Positions 37,413 through 46,715 of a DNA stretch of 64,000 nucleotides are shown here, in pieces. The first letter of the stretch is position 1. Each line of letters starts with the position of its first letter. The stretch comes from Actinobacteria bacterium IMCC26077. Its GTDB lineage: Bacteria > Actinomycetota > Actinomycetes > Nanopelagicales > Nanopelagicaceae. The stretch covers positions 248,001 through 312,000 of the forward strand of contig CP015606.1 in NCBI GenBank assembly GCA_002284915.1, given 5' to 3'. The translations under genes were made by a program, and so were the position numbers. Below the pieces are notes generated by a model. That model ran no database searches and was not told the origin of the DNA. It saw nothing but the letters and a program-made list of their open reading frames with translations.

Positions 37413-37775
37413 ATGTTGGCGCAAGAGAATCGCCTTCGGAGAGCGAGCGAATTCGCACTCGCAAGCAAAGGCATGCGGGTGTCAGGAGAGAATTTTTTGC
37501 TCTATGTCGCGACACCAACAGATGGTGAACGAGCAGGAGCACCGGTGAAGGTGGGCCTCATAGTGGGAAAGAATGTCGGTGGTTCGGTGGTACGCCATCG
37601 AGTTTCACGCCAAATTCGACATGCCATTGCGCCACACCTTCCACAATTTCCCGCGGGGACTCTTTTGCTCTTCCGCGCTCATCCTGGAGCGGCGGGAAGC
37701 GTGGAGCGAAATCTAGATAGTGAGATTTCTGCTCTTGTAAAGAAGTATCTCTCTCGTCGAGCTTCGGCGGTTTGA
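37413..37775 (+). CDS. rnpA: ribonuclease P protein component
   Basis: A 120-residue basic protein that supports the RNase P RNA in cleaving tRNA 5' leaders. It begins MLAQENRLRRASEFA and contains the RNR-like region VGLIVGKNVGGSVVRHRVSRQIRHA. The ATG has no clear Shine-Dalgarno. Its TGA is followed immediately by the yidD ATG. Confidence 0.95.
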   Translation: MLAQENRLRRASEFALASKGMRVSGENFLLYVATPTDGERAGAPVKVGLIVGKNVGGSVVRHRVSRQIRHAIAPHLPQFPAGTLLLFRAHPGAAGSVERNLDSEISALVKKYLSRRASAV

Positions 37776-38033
37776 ATGATCGCCATCATCCGGTTTTATC
37801 AACGCTGGATCTCCTCGGCGTTGCCCGCCCGCTGCAAGTACTACCCCACCTGCTCGGCTTATGCCATATTGGCAATTCGCAGCAAAGGAGCGTTTGTCGG
37901 GAGTGCGCTTGCGGTGTGGCGCCTTATTCGGTGTAACCCTTGGTCGATGGGCGGAATCGACTATCCCCCAGGCGGGCGCGAGATTTTAGCTGCAGAAAAG
38001 CTCGAAGAATCAATCAGAAAGGTGAGTAAATAG
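37776..38033 (+). CDS. yidD: membrane protein insertion efficiency factor YidD
   Basis: An 85-residue small protein with the family core [20 protein letters not shown], conserved Cys residues in CKYYPTC and a further Cys in IRCNPW, and the end [10 protein letters not shown]. It assists YidC-dependent insertion. It starts directly at the rnpA stop and overlaps yidC by one base. Confidence 0.96.
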   Translation: MIAIIRFYQRWISSALPARCKYYPTCSAYAILAIRSKGAFVGSALAVWRLIRCNPWSMGGIDYPPGGREILAAEKLEESIRKVSK

Positions 38034-38977
38034 TGGGTATTTTAAATCCGCTCTACGACGCGATCTCATGGGTCATCCTTCTTTTTCACTCTGCCTTTGA
38101 ACCAATATTCGGTGCAGATAGCGGCATCACCTGGTCGCTCGCGATTGTCTTTCTCGTTGTGTTGATTCGGATCATTCTTATTCCACTTTTCGTGAAGCAG
38201 ATTAAGAGTCAACGCGCTCTGACCGTGCTACAACCCGAAATGAAGGCGATCCAACAGAAGTATAAGGACGATCGCCAAAAACAATCTGAAGAGATGATGA
38301 AGCTTTATAAGAAGCATGGGACCAATCCTTTGGCTTCGTGTTTCCCATTACTAGCGCAAGCTCCGATCTTCTTCGCCCTTTTCACTGTGCTCAATGGAAT
38401 TGCGCAAGATATTCCTCGGGGAGTTCTCACTCAAGCAGATGTTGACAGCGCGGCTAATGCTGGATTTTTTGGCGCACCAATTGCAGCAACTTTCTTAATG
38501 GGTGGAAGTGATATTGAGAAGTTGGGTGGCACGCCTGGAACTGTAAAGATCATCACGTTAGTAATGATTCTCTTAATGTCTGCATCTACTTTTATCACGC
38601 AGCGACAATTAATGGTTAAGGGAATGCCCAAGAATGATGGGCAACCAAATATGATGTTGCAGCAACAGAAAATCTTGTTGTATCTCTTTCCAATTATTTT
38701 CGCGGTAACCGGAATCAATTTCCCGGTAGGCGTTCTGCTTTATTGGTTGACAACAAACCTTTGGACGATGGGCCAACAGTTCTATGTAATTAAGCGAAAC
38801 CCAACACCCGGTTCGCCGGCCTATTTTGAATTAGAGGCAAAGCGCGCCAAGAAAGCTGGGATTAATCCTGAGAGCGATGAAGGCTCAACGGGAGCCGAGG
38901 GTGGATCGGTAGCTACGGAAGAGCCCAAGGGTCAACGGCAGCAACCAAAGCAGAAGAAGAAAAAGAAGAAGCGTTAG
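38033..38977 (+). CDS. yidC: membrane protein insertase YidC
   Basis: A 314-residue insertase of the Gram-positive Oxa1 type. A short N-terminal helix is followed by the conserved core, including [37 protein letters not shown] and [13 protein letters not shown]. The C-terminus is long, hydrophilic and lysine-rich ([14 protein letters not shown]), suited to contact the ribosome. No lipobox is visible. The start is GTG, overlapping yidD. Confidence 0.95.
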   Translation: MGILNPLYDAISWVILLFHSAFEPIFGADSGITWSLAIVFLVVLIRIILIPLFVKQIKSQRALTVLQPEMKAIQQKYKDDRQKQSEEMMKLYKKHGTNPLASCFPLLAQAPIFFALFTVLNGIAQDIPRGVLTQADVDSAANAGFFGAPIAATFLMGGSDIEKLGGTPGTVKIITLVMILLMSASTFITQRQLMVKGMPKNDGQPNMMLQQQKILLYLFPIIFAVTGINFPVGVLLYWLTTNLWTMGQQFYVIKRNPTPGSPAYFELEAKRAKKAGINPESDEGSTGAEGGSVATEEPKGQRQQPKQKKKKKKR

Positions 38978-39055
38978 CAGAGTAAAAGCCATAAAAACCC
39001 CAAATTATGACAAAAGCATATATTTAACCCCCACTGGGGAGTTTGGAGCAGAGTG

Positions 39056-39529
39056 ATGAGTGAGAAGAGCCTAATTGCCCGCCTAGAGGAAGAGGGCGAT
39101 CGAGGAGCCGATTATTTGGAGGCGCTCCTTGATATCGCGGATCTCCCAGGTGATATCGATATCGATGTCGAGAACGACCGCGCAGCCCTTGCGATTGTGG
39201 GGGGCGAGTTGACCCACCTCATTGGCGATGAGGGGCAAGTCCTCGAAGCTCTTCAGGAGCTCACCCGGATGGCCGTTCAACGGGAAACGGGAGAGCGATC
39301 ACGGTTGATGCTCGATATTGAAGGATTTAGGGCGAAGAAGAAGGATGAGCTCCGAGCCCTTGCAGAGAGCACCGCAGAAGAGGTTAAGAAGAGCGGGGTA
39401 TCGGTAGCGCTCAAGCCGATGAATGCCTTCGAGCGAAAGGTGATTCATGATGCGATTGGGGAGCTTGGACTCTCCAGCGAATCCGAAGGGGAAGAGCCAG
39501 AGCGGTATATCGTCGTTCTCCCTGCCTAA
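39056..39529 (+). CDS. khpB: KhpB/Jag RNA-binding protein (KH and R3H domains)
   Basis: A 157-residue RNA-binding protein. A degenerate KH domain covers about 25-85 (VENDRAALAIVGGELTHLIGDEGQVLEAL). The R3H domain covers about 90-150 and ends AFERKVIHDAIGELGLSSES. The N-terminal Jag-N domain of Firmicutes is absent, as usual in actinobacteria. ATG 39056 with GGAG 7 bases upstream is preferred to the adjoining GTG. Confidence 0.92.
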   Translation: MSEKSLIARLEEEGDRGADYLEALLDIADLPGDIDIDVENDRAALAIVGGELTHLIGDEGQVLEALQELTRMAVQRETGERSRLMLDIEGFRAKKKDELRALAESTAEEVKKSGVSVALKPMNAFERKVIHDAIGELGLSSESEGEEPERYIVVLPA

Positions 39530-39531
39530 TA

Positions 39532-40116
39532 ATGGCTCCCCAGATTGAGGTTTCACGGGAAACATATCTCCACTACGCCCAACTCCTGCAGAGCGCTGGG
39601 GTGGAACGGGGATTAATCGGCCCTCGCGAGGGGGAGCGAATCTGGGATCGCCATATCTATAACTGCCTTCCGTTGGCCACCCTCATTCCAGAGGGGGCTC
39701 GAACCATTGATATCGGAAGTGGCGCTGGGCTCCCTGGGATTGTCCTCGCCTTAGCCCGCCCCGATATTTCCATTCTTTTGTTGGAGCCATTAGAGCGGCG
39801 CTCCGCCTTTCTTAATGAGGTAGTTGCGGAGCTCTCGCTCACCAATGTCTCGGTGGAGCGAAAGAAAGCCCTGGATTTCCAAGGGAAATTTGATGTTGTC
39901 ACCGCCCGTGCCGTTGCCCCGATGGAGCGCTTGCTGGAGTGGAGTTGGCATCTACTCGCCCCCGGTGGGCGAATCTTGGCGATGAAGGGGGAGCGAGCAG
40001 CGGAAGAGTTAGCAAGCTGCCCCCTCTCGCGCTACATGGGAGCTTCTGGGGAGATCATCGAGGCGACCCTTTCCGCTGGTAGTTGCAAGGTGATTTCCAT
40101 AGCAAAGGCTGGTTAA
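39532..40116 (+). CDS. rsmG: 16S rRNA (guanine-N7) methyltransferase RsmG
   Basis: A 194-residue methyltransferase modifying G527 of 16S rRNA. The SAM motif is IDIGSGAGLPGIVLA, with IWDRHIYNCLPLA before it. VVTARAVAPMERLLEWSWHLL and GGRILAMKGERA follow. Its first codons (EVSRET) also carry a parS-like palindrome. It begins two bases after the khpB stop. Confidence 0.94.
   Translation: MAPQIEVSRETYLHYAQLLQSAGVERGLIGPREGERIWDRHIYNCLPLATLIPEGARTIDIGSGAGLPGIVLALARPDISILLLEPLERRSAFLNEVVAELSLTNVSVERKKALDFQGKFDVVTARAVAPMERLLEWSWHLLAPGGRILAMKGERAAEELASCPLSRYMGASGEIIEATLSAGSCKVISIAKAG
39549..39564. promoter_or_regulatory. parS-like site inside rsmG
   Basis: GGTTTCACGGGAAACA matches the parS consensus TGTTTCACGTGAAACA at 14 of 16 positions. 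It lies within codons 5-11 of rsmG, reading Val-Ser-Arg-Glu-Thr. Confidence 0.75.
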
Positions 40117-40125
40117 CTGCGCTCT

Positions 40126-40989
40126 ATGAGCGCCACTGTTTCCCGTGAAACAAAAGCTGTTATCGGCATTCGCCGCCTTAAAGAGGCGATGGCACCCCTG
40201 CCTAACACCCGAATTATCACCGTTGCCAACCAGAAGGGTGGGGTAGGCAAGACCACGACCGCGGTAAATATTGGCGCGGCGCTTGCGATGGGCGGGCTCA
40301 AGGTTCTCCTCATAGATCTCGACCCCCAGGGCAATGCGAGTACTGCATTTAACGTCGCTCATGATGAGGCAGTTCCAGGCACATATGAGCTCCTGGTTGA
40401 GGGCGCAACGATCGCTGCTGTTCGACAACGCGCGGAGGGCTATCCATATTTAGATGTCGTTCCTGCTGGAGTTGACCTCGCTGGCGCTGAGATCGATTTA
40501 GTTGAGTTGGAGCGGCGCGAATTTAAATTGCGCGATGCGATCACAACAATGATCGAGCGCGAGAATGAGAAATACGATTACATCATTATCGATTGCCCAC
40601 CAAGTTTAGGTTTGCTCACGCTGAATGCGTTGATTGCAGCAAACGAATTATTGATTCCGATTCAATGTGAGTATTACGCGCTTGAAGGATTGACCCAATT
40701 AATAAAGATTATTTCGCTAGTCACTGAAAATACCAATCCGCAATTACATATCGGTGCAATTCTTTTGACGATGTTTGATGGTCGAACTCGACTGGCGCAT
40801 GATGTTGCAAATACTGTCCGATCACACTTTCCGAATGAGGTTTTAACAACTGTTATTCCGCGTGCGGTACGAGTGAGTGAGGCGCCTTCATATGGACAGA
40901 GCGTTTTGACATACGACATGTCGTCACCAGGTGCACTTGCTTATTTATCGGCAGCGCGAGAATTACATGAGAAGGGTCGAATGAAATGA
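40126..40989 (+). CDS. parA: chromosome partitioning ATPase ParA
   Basis: A 287-residue deviant-Walker ATPase that moves the origin region. The P-loop is VANQKGGVGKTTTAVN, followed by LLIDLDPQGNASTAF and IIIDCPPSLGLLT. The 35 residues before the P-loop are an actinobacterial-style extension that starts with the parS-encoding VSRET. It overlaps parB by four bases. Confidence 0.96.
   Translation: MSATVSRETKAVIGIRRLKEAMAPLPNTRIITVANQKGGVGKTTTAVNIGAALAMGGLKVLLIDLDPQGNASTAFNVAHDEAVPGTYELLVEGATIAAVRQRAEGYPYLDVVPAGVDLAGAEIDLVELERREFKLRDAITTMIERENEKYDYIIIDCPPSLGLLTLNALIAANELLIPIQCEYYALEGLTQLIKIISLVTENTNPQLHIGAILLTMFDGRTRLAHDVANTVRSHFPNEVLTTVIPRAVRVSEAPSYGQSVLTYDMSSPGALAYLSAARELHEKGRMK
40137..40152. 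promoter_or_regulatory. parS-like site at the start of parA
   Basis: TGTTTCCCGTGAAACA matches the parS consensus at 15 of 16 positions. It covers codons 4-9 of parA (Thr-Val-Ser-Arg-Glu-Thr). The core is the reverse complement of the site in rsmG. Confidence 0.85.
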
Positions 40990-41891
40990 GCGCTCGCAAA
41001 GGCGGATTAGGTCGCGGTCTTGGATCATTGATTCCTGCAGGTGAAGCGAAGCAACTCTCATCGGTAGTCGCCGGTGTTCCGGTAGATGTCGCAAACCTCA
41101 ATCGAGTAGCGATTAATTCAATCTCCCCTAATCCACGCCAACCTCGAACAGTCTTTGATGAAGAGAAGATGGCAGAGTTAATTACCTCAATCAAAGAGGT
41201 AGGAGTGTTACAACCTCCAGTAGTGCGCGTGATTAGCGGTGGCCGTTACGAATTAATTATGGGCGAGCGGCGTTGGCGAGCAGCGAAAGCGGCGGGGCTA
41301 CAAGAGATTCCTGTGATCATTCGTCAGACGCCAGATAACGAATTACTTCGCGAGGCGTTATTGGAGAACATCCATCGCTCAGAATTAAATGCGCTCGAAG
41401 AGGGAGCTGCATATGAGCAGCTACTCAATGATTTCAATTACACACATGATGAATTAGCGCGAAAAATAGGGCGTTCTCGGCCACACATCACCAATACCCT
41501 CCGCCTCCTGCAATTGCCGCCAAGCGTTCAACGACGAGTTGCTGCTGGAGTGCTCTCGGCTGGGCACGCCCGCGCTTTGTTGGCGCTTGGAGATTCTGCG
41601 GCAATGGAGCGATTGGCAAACCGCATTGTCACTGAAGGGTTGAGCGTTCGAGCGGTTGAGGAGATTATTTCGGTTGGGGTGGAGGGCGGCAAGGGCGGAA
41701 AGAAGAAGAGCGCTAGCGGTAAGAGTAAGAACGTCTCACCCGAGTTGGCAGAGTTGGCCGAAGAGCTTGGCGATTTTCTTAATACACGAGTGAGTATCGA
41801 AAAAGCCACCGGGAAGAGCAACGGAAAGATTATTATTGAATTTGCCTCGGGCGAGGATTTACGTCGTATCATCGAAGAGATTGAAGGGTAA
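40986..41891 (+). CDS. parB: chromosome partitioning protein ParB
   Basis: A 301-residue parS-binding CTPase. The N-terminus GGLGRGLGSLIP is a ParA-contact motif. The CTP-binding ParB/Srx domain contains GVLQPPVVR and LIMGERRWRAAKAAG, then ENIHRSELNALEEG. The helix-turn-helix includes LARKIGRSRPHITNTLRLL. A Lys/Ser/Gly linker leads to the dimerisation C-terminus. Confidence 0.96.
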   Translation: MSARKGGLGRGLGSLIPAGEAKQLSSVVAGVPVDVANLNRVAINSISPNPRQPRTVFDEEKMAELITSIKEVGVLQPPVVRVISGGRYELIMGERRWRAAKAAGLQEIPVIIRQTPDNELLREALLENIHRSELNALEEGAAYEQLLNDFNYTHDELARKIGRSRPHITNTLRLLQLPPSVQRRVAAGVLSAGHARALLALGDSAAMERLANRIVTEGLSVRAVEEIISVGVEGGKGGKKKSASGKSKNVSPELAELAEELGDFLNTRVSIEKATGKSNGKIIIEFASGEDLRRIIEEIEG

Positions 41892-41893
41892 CC

Positions 41894-42778
41894 ATGGCAC
41901 ATTTTGAAGCGCAACCAATCGCAGGTTCAAAATCTGGTTTAGGTGAGGGCACCCTTTGGGATGAGCGACGAAAGAGTTTCCTATGGGTCGATGTACTCGA
42001 TGGCTTTATCAAAGAGTATCTACCCACTACCAAGGAAGTGATTCCACATAGAGTTGGGGACTTTGTTAGCTATGTTGGAAAGCGAAAGTCCGGAGGCTAT
42101 GTGATCGCACTGGGAGATCGCCTAGCTACGGTAGATGAGAATTTTCAGATTACCCGCGAGATAGATATGGAAATTGATCGCGAAGTTGGCCGTACCAATG
42201 ATGGAAATATCGATCCATGTGGCTGTCTCTGGATTGGTGTTGCCGAAGCTGTCGAGGGATCAAAGGCGGGTGATCTTCGACGATTTGATCATCAATTTAA
42301 TTCGAGCACTCATCGAAAGAACGTCCAGATTTCCAACGGAATCGATTGGTCACTTGATGGCACCATGATGTATTACATCGACTCAGCCCCTCGAGAGATT
42401 TCTCGCTATCAATTCGACCCAACTAAAGGTGAGATTGTTCGGGAGCTCCCTGCTATCGATGTCAGTGATGTCACGGGAGTGCCGGATGGCATGTGTACTG
42501 ATTCGCTAGGGAATCTTTGGGTTGCGTTCTGGGGGTGTGGCCAGGTTCGTAATTACTCCCCTGATGGTGAGGTGCTCAATATTGTGCAAGCACCTACTGC
42601 TCTTACTACCTGCCCATCATTTGGTGGCCCAGAGTTGAAGACTATGTTCATCACATCGGCACAAGATCATTACCAACCAGAATTCGCCTTTGATGCCAAT
42701 AACGATAAATATGGTGGGATGTGTTTTGAGGTAGAGCTGCCAATTGCAGGAAAGGTAGATAACTACTTCCGCGGTTAA
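41894..42778 (+). CDS. SMP-30/gluconolactonase family protein
   Basis: A 294-residue six-bladed beta-propeller lactonase. The metal-binding Glu is in GLGEGTLWD. Further typical stretches are VGRTNDGNIDPCGCLWIG, ISNGIDWSLDGTMMYYID and VPDGMCTDSLGNLWVAFWG, which carry the Asn/Asp metal ligands. Members hydrolyse sugar-acid lactones. It starts 2 bases after parB, with GAAGGGTAACC before the ATG, so it may be read from the par operon. It meets the aminotransferase gene tail to tail without a gap. It could act on lactones of the pathway at 58-64 kb, but that is only conjecture. Confidence 0.88.
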   Translation: MAHFEAQPIAGSKSGLGEGTLWDERRKSFLWVDVLDGFIKEYLPTTKEVIPHRVGDFVSYVGKRKSGGYVIALGDRLATVDENFQITREIDMEIDREVGRTNDGNIDPCGCLWIGVAEAVEGSKAGDLRRFDHQFNSSTHRKNVQISNGIDWSLDGTMMYYIDSAPREISRYQFDPTKGEIVRELPAIDVSDVTGVPDGMCTDSLGNLWVAFWGCGQVRNYSPDGEVLNIVQAPTALTTCPSFGGPELKTMFITSAQDHYQPEFAFDANNDKYGGMCFEVELPIAGKVDNYFRG

Positions 42779-44035
42779 CTATCGAACGGCTTTTGGAGTC
42801 TCTCCACCTCGACGAGCAATCTCCTCTTTCACCACATTGCCGAGCGCAGCAACGCCTTTACGAATTCGCTCGGGAGTTGGGTGGCAATAGGACAAGCGCA
42901 TCTGCCAGCTGCCAAAGCCGTCGGCGTAAAAGGCGGTACCTGGGACATAAGCGACCTTCGCTGCGATGGCGCGTGGCACCAGCACTTTGGTATCAATTTC
43001 TGGGGGGAGGGTCACCCAGACATAGAAACCACCTTTGGGTTTAGTCCAGGTAGCGCTCGCCGGGAAGTGCGCATCAAGGCTCTCTAACATCGCATCGCGA
43101 CGCTCTTTATAGAGCGAGCAGAATGAGGCGATTTGATCGCGCCAAGGTTCATGCGCCAAGTAGCTAGAGATTGTTAGCTGTGCGAAGTTAGATGGACAGA
43201 GCACCGAGGACTCGTTGGCGATAATCAACTTTTCTTTTACCCCTTGCGGGACTAGCGCCCAACCAACGCGAAGACCGGGAACGATAGTTTTCGAGAATGA
43301 TCCAAGATAGATGACATTTTCGTGATCCTCAGCGCGCATCGCATTAGGAACTGGTCCATCAAATCCGAGTAATCCATATGGGTTATCTTCAACAACGAAG
43401 ATTTCAGCTTCACGGCAGATATCGAGGATCTCGGTCCGTCGACTCGCCGGCATTGTGACCCCAGAAGGATTTTGAAAGTTTGGAATGCAATAGAGGAATT
43501 TAATTTTTCCACCGGCAGCGCGAACTTTTGTGATGGCTTCAGTAAGTGCGGCGGGTATCAAACCTTTATCGTCCATAGCAATATGAACTACTTGGCTTTG
43601 ATATTGCGCAAATACACCAAGCGCACCGACATACGAAGGTGCTTCAACGAGAATCACATCGCCTGGATCAACAAAAATCCGAGTGATGAGATCTAACGCA
43701 GCTTGCGATCCGGTGGTGATGACAACATCATCACTTTTAGCTCGGATTCCTTCAAGAGCCATCATTTCGCAGATTTGTTCTCGTAATCGCGGATGACCTT
43801 GTCCACTTCCATATTGGAGCGCCTCTTGGCCGTTTTCGAGAATCAATTTCTGCACTACATCGGCCATCATCTCCATCGGCAGCGCGGAGAGATTCGGCAT
43901 GCCGCCAGCGAGTGAGACGATCTCTGGGCGAGAGGCTACGGCGAAGAGTGATCGGATTTCACTAGGGACCATCCGCGCAGCTCGCTCGGCGTAGCGCGCG
44001 GTGAGATTCTCCTCATGCGGGACTAGCTTCGACAT
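42779..44035 (-). CDS. PLP-dependent aminotransferase (class I, LysN/MocR-catalytic type)
   Basis: A 418-residue fold-type I aminotransferase. It contains VSLAGGMPNLSALP at the start of the fold, GSQAALDLITRIFV, YCIPNFQNPSGVTM, VEDNPYGLL and the PLP lysine in YLGSFSKTIVPGLRVGW. This set resembles 2-aminoadipate and aromatic/branched-chain aminotransferases that lack the GntR domain. The substrate is not resolved. ATG 44035 follows AGGAGAGGAGTTGCT; an upstream in-frame start is ignored. Confidence 0.88.
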   Translation of the reverse strand: MSKLVPHEENLTARYAERAARMVPSEIRSLFAVASRPEIVSLAGGMPNLSALPMEMMADVVQKLILENGQEALQYGSGQGHPRLREQICEMMALEGIRAKSDDVVITTGSQAALDLITRIFVDPGDVILVEAPSYVGALGVFAQYQSQVVHIAMDDKGLIPAALTEAITKVRAAGGKIKFLYCIPNFQNPSGVTMPASRRTEILDICREAEIFVVEDNPYGLLGFDGPVPNAMRAEDHENVIYLGSFSKTIVPGLRVGWALVPQGVKEKLIIANESSVLCPSNFAQLTISSYLAHEPWRDQIASFCSLYKERRDAMLESLDAHFPASATWTKPKGGFYVWVTLPPEIDTKVLVPRAIAAKVAYVPGTAFYADGFGSWQMRLSYCHPTPERIRKGVAALGNVVKEEIARRGGETPKAVR

Positions 44036-44123
44036 AGCAACTCCTCTCCTGACAGACAAGGGCCCAATCTTCCCATATCGACCAAGCTAGATGTGACAAT
44101 GAGAGAAAATCTGGCAACTCCTA

Positions 44124-44129
44124 TACCCT
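44124..44129 (+). promoter_or_regulatory. candidate -10 box for leaderless lipoprotein mRNA
   Basis: TACCCT with a 6-base spacer to ATG 44136. An overlapping TATACC is offset by two bases. Confidence 0.45.
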
Positions 44130-44135
44130 TTTTTA

Positions 44136-45569
44136 ATGAAGAATCGTCGTCTTGCCACTCTCTTGATCGCGCTCCTACCGATCCTTGCCAGCTGCGTTCG
44201 ACTGGAGGGTAATATCATTATTGACTCTGAAGGTCTTGCTACGGGCAAGATTTCTTATGCGCTGGATAAATCTCTTGCCAGCCAAGCGGGTATCAATTCA
44301 ATCGACGATTTTAAGAGAAATGCTGCCCAGCAAAATGATAATCAAGTATGCGCGAGCGAGAGTTATATAGAAAATACCCAAGAATTAATCTTCGAATGTA
44401 ATTTTGCGCGGTCTACTCTAAAAGATTCAGATTTGCGGGTGGAGAAAATCGGCGATCGAGTCACTTTCTATTTCAAACAAACGTCTTCAGGTGATTCTTC
44501 AATCGATTTAGGGAAAACCTCTCTGAGTGTAACTTTCCCCGGCCCAATCACAGCTATCAAAGAGAGCAAAGTTGGTGCTGTCATCAAGAAGAGCGAGAAC
44601 TCAGCGCTCATTTCCGCGTCTGGCACAGCAACGTTGGACATAGCAATCACTTCCTCAATAGTCGCGTCAAAAACTAGCGTTGCGAGTTCAATTGACAACA
44701 GATCTTTTGAGGAGATGTTGGCTGACTGGAATGCGCGTGAGCTACGGCAAAAAGATTTAGCATCAAAAATAAATAAGAATATTAAAATTGGCATGAAACT
44801 AGACCCAAAAATATGCAAAGTGGCGTGGACCCGTATGCCGCTGAATATGAAGAGTATGTTTACACAAAACTCCAAAGTGCTACCGATAGCCGTAAAGTAT
44901 TATCAGGAATTCGTAACAAGTAGTGAGATTTGGCTTCGAAGTGCCACAGAGTGCGCGAACTTAATTGATGCGGAATTCGCAAAACAGGGAAAAACAAACG
45001 CGAATGCCCCAGTCACCTTAAGCCCAGAGTTGGCGGCAACAATTGCAAGTCTTTCTGCACAAGGACAGGCTCTGGCGGCCGAATTGACCGCTATGGTGCA
45101 GAGCTGCAAAGTCATGGAGAAATACACTCAAGGAATAGATGCTCCTACTAAACCAAATTTCACGGGTGATTCGGCGCAAGATGTTGCCCTCATGACACAA
45201 TATCAAACTTCTCTGAAGGCATTCGAAGCGAAAATCAATAAAGTACGTCCCATTTATAAAAGTAATCAATGCGCTTCTGCGGTAGCAAGTGGAGATAGTG
45301 AAGAAATCCTCGAAGGTGAAGAAATAGCTGGTTATGAGATTGTTGGGAAAGTGATCTCCGCTTCGAGCACTCGCATTAGCTTGATTGCATCGCCAAATAC
45401 TTCGGTAACTGTTACGGCAAGTAAAAAAGGGGTTAAAAAGAAATTGAGTTTCAAGGTGAAAACAAATACCAATGGTGAGAAGGTTTTCCGTACATCCAGT
45501 AACCTAAAAGGTTACCTTTTGACGTTGTTCGAATCAGGGGATGAAGTAGCCTCTACAACAATCAATTAA
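44136..45569 (+). CDS. LppM-like lipoprotein with shared C-terminal beta domain
   Basis: A 477-residue predicted lipoprotein; the lipobox LASC places the lipidated Cys at residue 20. Right after it, VRLEGNIIIDSEGLATGKISYAL matches the start of the LppM family (DUF3153) of actinobacterial envelope proteins. A Cys-containing helical middle region (about 200-400) is not recognised. The last 70 residues (SVTVTASKKG, LSFKVKTNTNG, SNLKGYLLT) resemble the C-terminus of the secreted protein at 1355-2602. No C-terminal membrane helix is seen. The mid-region and tail are lineage-specific additions. It ends six bases from the convergent cwlM. Confidence 0.8.
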   Translation: MKNRRLATLLIALLPILASCVRLEGNIIIDSEGLATGKISYALDKSLASQAGINSIDDFKRNAAQQNDNQVCASESYIENTQELIFECNFARSTLKDSDLRVEKIGDRVTFYFKQTSSGDSSIDLGKTSLSVTFPGPITAIKESKVGAVIKKSENSALISASGTATLDIAITSSIVASKTSVASSIDNRSFEEMLADWNARELRQKDLASKINKNIKIGMKLDPKICKVAWTRMPLNMKSMFTQNSKVLPIAVKYYQEFVTSSEIWLRSATECANLIDAEFAKQGKTNANAPVTLSPELAATIASLSAQGQALAAELTAMVQSCKVMEKYTQGIDAPTKPNFTGDSAQDVALMTQYQTSLKAFEAKINKVRPIYKSNQCASAVASGDSEEILEGEEIAGYEIVGKVISASSTRISLIASPNTSVTVTASKKGVKKKLSFKVKTNTNGEKVFRTSSNLKGYLLTLFESGDEVASTTIN

Positions 45570-45575
45570 TAAAAC

Positions 45576-46712
45576 CTATTTTCGTAAGCCAGCTTTTCGA
45601 AGATCTGCAATCGAAAGCGTGCCGGTAGCAGCATCTTCTTCCACCGCCAAGTAGAGGCGCTGGATTGCGACAACTAGCGACTCAGCAAGGGTATCTCGGA
45701 AGGCGGCCCGCGCCAGTTTCGTTGCATCCTTCTCGTTGGTGAGATATCCCAGATCAACTCGAACCGCGGGGGCCTTTGTTAATCGGAGTAGCTCCCAGGT
45801 GCGCGCATGGGTCCGACAATTAATGAGATCGGTACGTGCTGATATCTCACGTTGGATCAATGTTGCCAATTTTTCGCCCACGACCGAGTGAATCTCATGG
45901 GCATCGCTTCCGTAATAGTAAGTCGCGACCCCAGATGCAAGTGGATTGAGATGATTTTCGAGATGAAGTGAGATTACGAGATCTGCCCCGCTCTTATTTG
46001 CAAAGTCGATTCGCTCGCTTTCAGAAGGATTGGTCTCTTTGCCGCGAGTGAGGAAGGTGCGTACTCCAAGTGCGCTTAGCCGGCCCTCTAAACGTTGCGC
46101 CACATCAAGGACAATTTGCGCCTCATTAAGTCCAAAAGCTTCAGATCCTTTAGCGGCTCCACCAAAACTTGGATCGATAACTACTACTTTTCCGTTGAGC
46201 GCTGGGCCACGACGTCGCACTAGATACTCATCACGTAAATTAGAGGGAGCGCCTCCCTTTACCGTTCCAGTCAATCGAATAAGCGCTTTATAAGTTCCTA
46301 CTCCCACAATTCCATCTGCAGAAACGCCAACTTGTCGTTGGAATTCTTTTACTGCGACTTCTGTGAGTGGACCATAGATGCCATCAATCCGACCAGCATC
46401 AAAACCCATCTCAGTAAGACGCTGTTGCAAAGTAGTGACATCATCACCACGCATTAATGAACCGGGGGTCACTGAGAGATTTCGATCTCCCAAGCGCCAT
46501 CTCGCCTCTTCAAGCGCGCGATATGTGCTGCGCGTCAGGATGCCGGTTGCAGATAAACCACGACTCTGTTGGAAATGTGCAAGGGCAGCGATGACATCCT
46601 CATCAAAGGAGTTGGGAGAATTACGAAGAAGACCAAGCCGCGCGAGCGAGGCGATTACCTCGGTGACAACCTGTCCGCTATCACCAGGCTTTGCAAGCGC
46701 CTCGTCGACCAC
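45576..46712 (-). CDS. cwlM: CwlM-like N-acetylmuramoyl-L-alanine amidase homologue
   Basis: A 378-residue protein with two peptidoglycan-binding domains. The first is about residues 8-70 (DVIAALAHFQQSRGL) and the second about 85-150 (DGIYGPLTEVAVKEFQ). An Amidase_3 domain follows at about 175-360 (VVIDPSFGGAAKGSE, ADLVISLHLENH). In mycobacteria CwlM is a cytoplasmic regulator of MurA, phosphorylated by PknB, and not a secreted hydrolase. No signal peptide is seen here either. The usual zinc His of HGG reads SFGG, consistent with a regulatory role. The GTG start is 3 bases after the trxA stop. Confidence 0.9.
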   Translation of the reverse strand: MVDEALAKPGDSGQVVTEVIASLARLGLLRNSPNSFDEDVIAALAHFQQSRGLSATGILTRSTYRALEEARWRLGDRNLSVTPGSLMRGDDVTTLQQRLTEMGFDAGRIDGIYGPLTEVAVKEFQRQVGVSADGIVGVGTYKALIRLTGTVKGGAPSNLRDEYLVRRRGPALNGKVVVIDPSFGGAAKGSEAFGLNEAQIVLDVAQRLEGRLSALGVRTFLTRGKETNPSESERIDFANKSGADLVISLHLENHLNPLASGVATYYYGSDAHEIHSVVGEKLATLIQREISARTDLINCRTHARTWELLRLTKAPAVRVDLGYLTNEKDATKLARAAFRDTLAESLVVAIQRLYLAVEEDAATGTLSIADLRKAGLRK

Positions 46713-46715
46713 GAT

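Noticed and set aside
38978-39055. CCCC-ACT-GGGG hairpin between yidC and khpB as a terminator
   Set aside because: The stem is only 4 bp and no T-run follows; the khpB gene continues the operon.
45018-45269. Minus-strand frames opposite the LppM-like gene
   Set aside because: They show no ribosome site or domain and the plus-strand lipoprotein frame is clearly coding.
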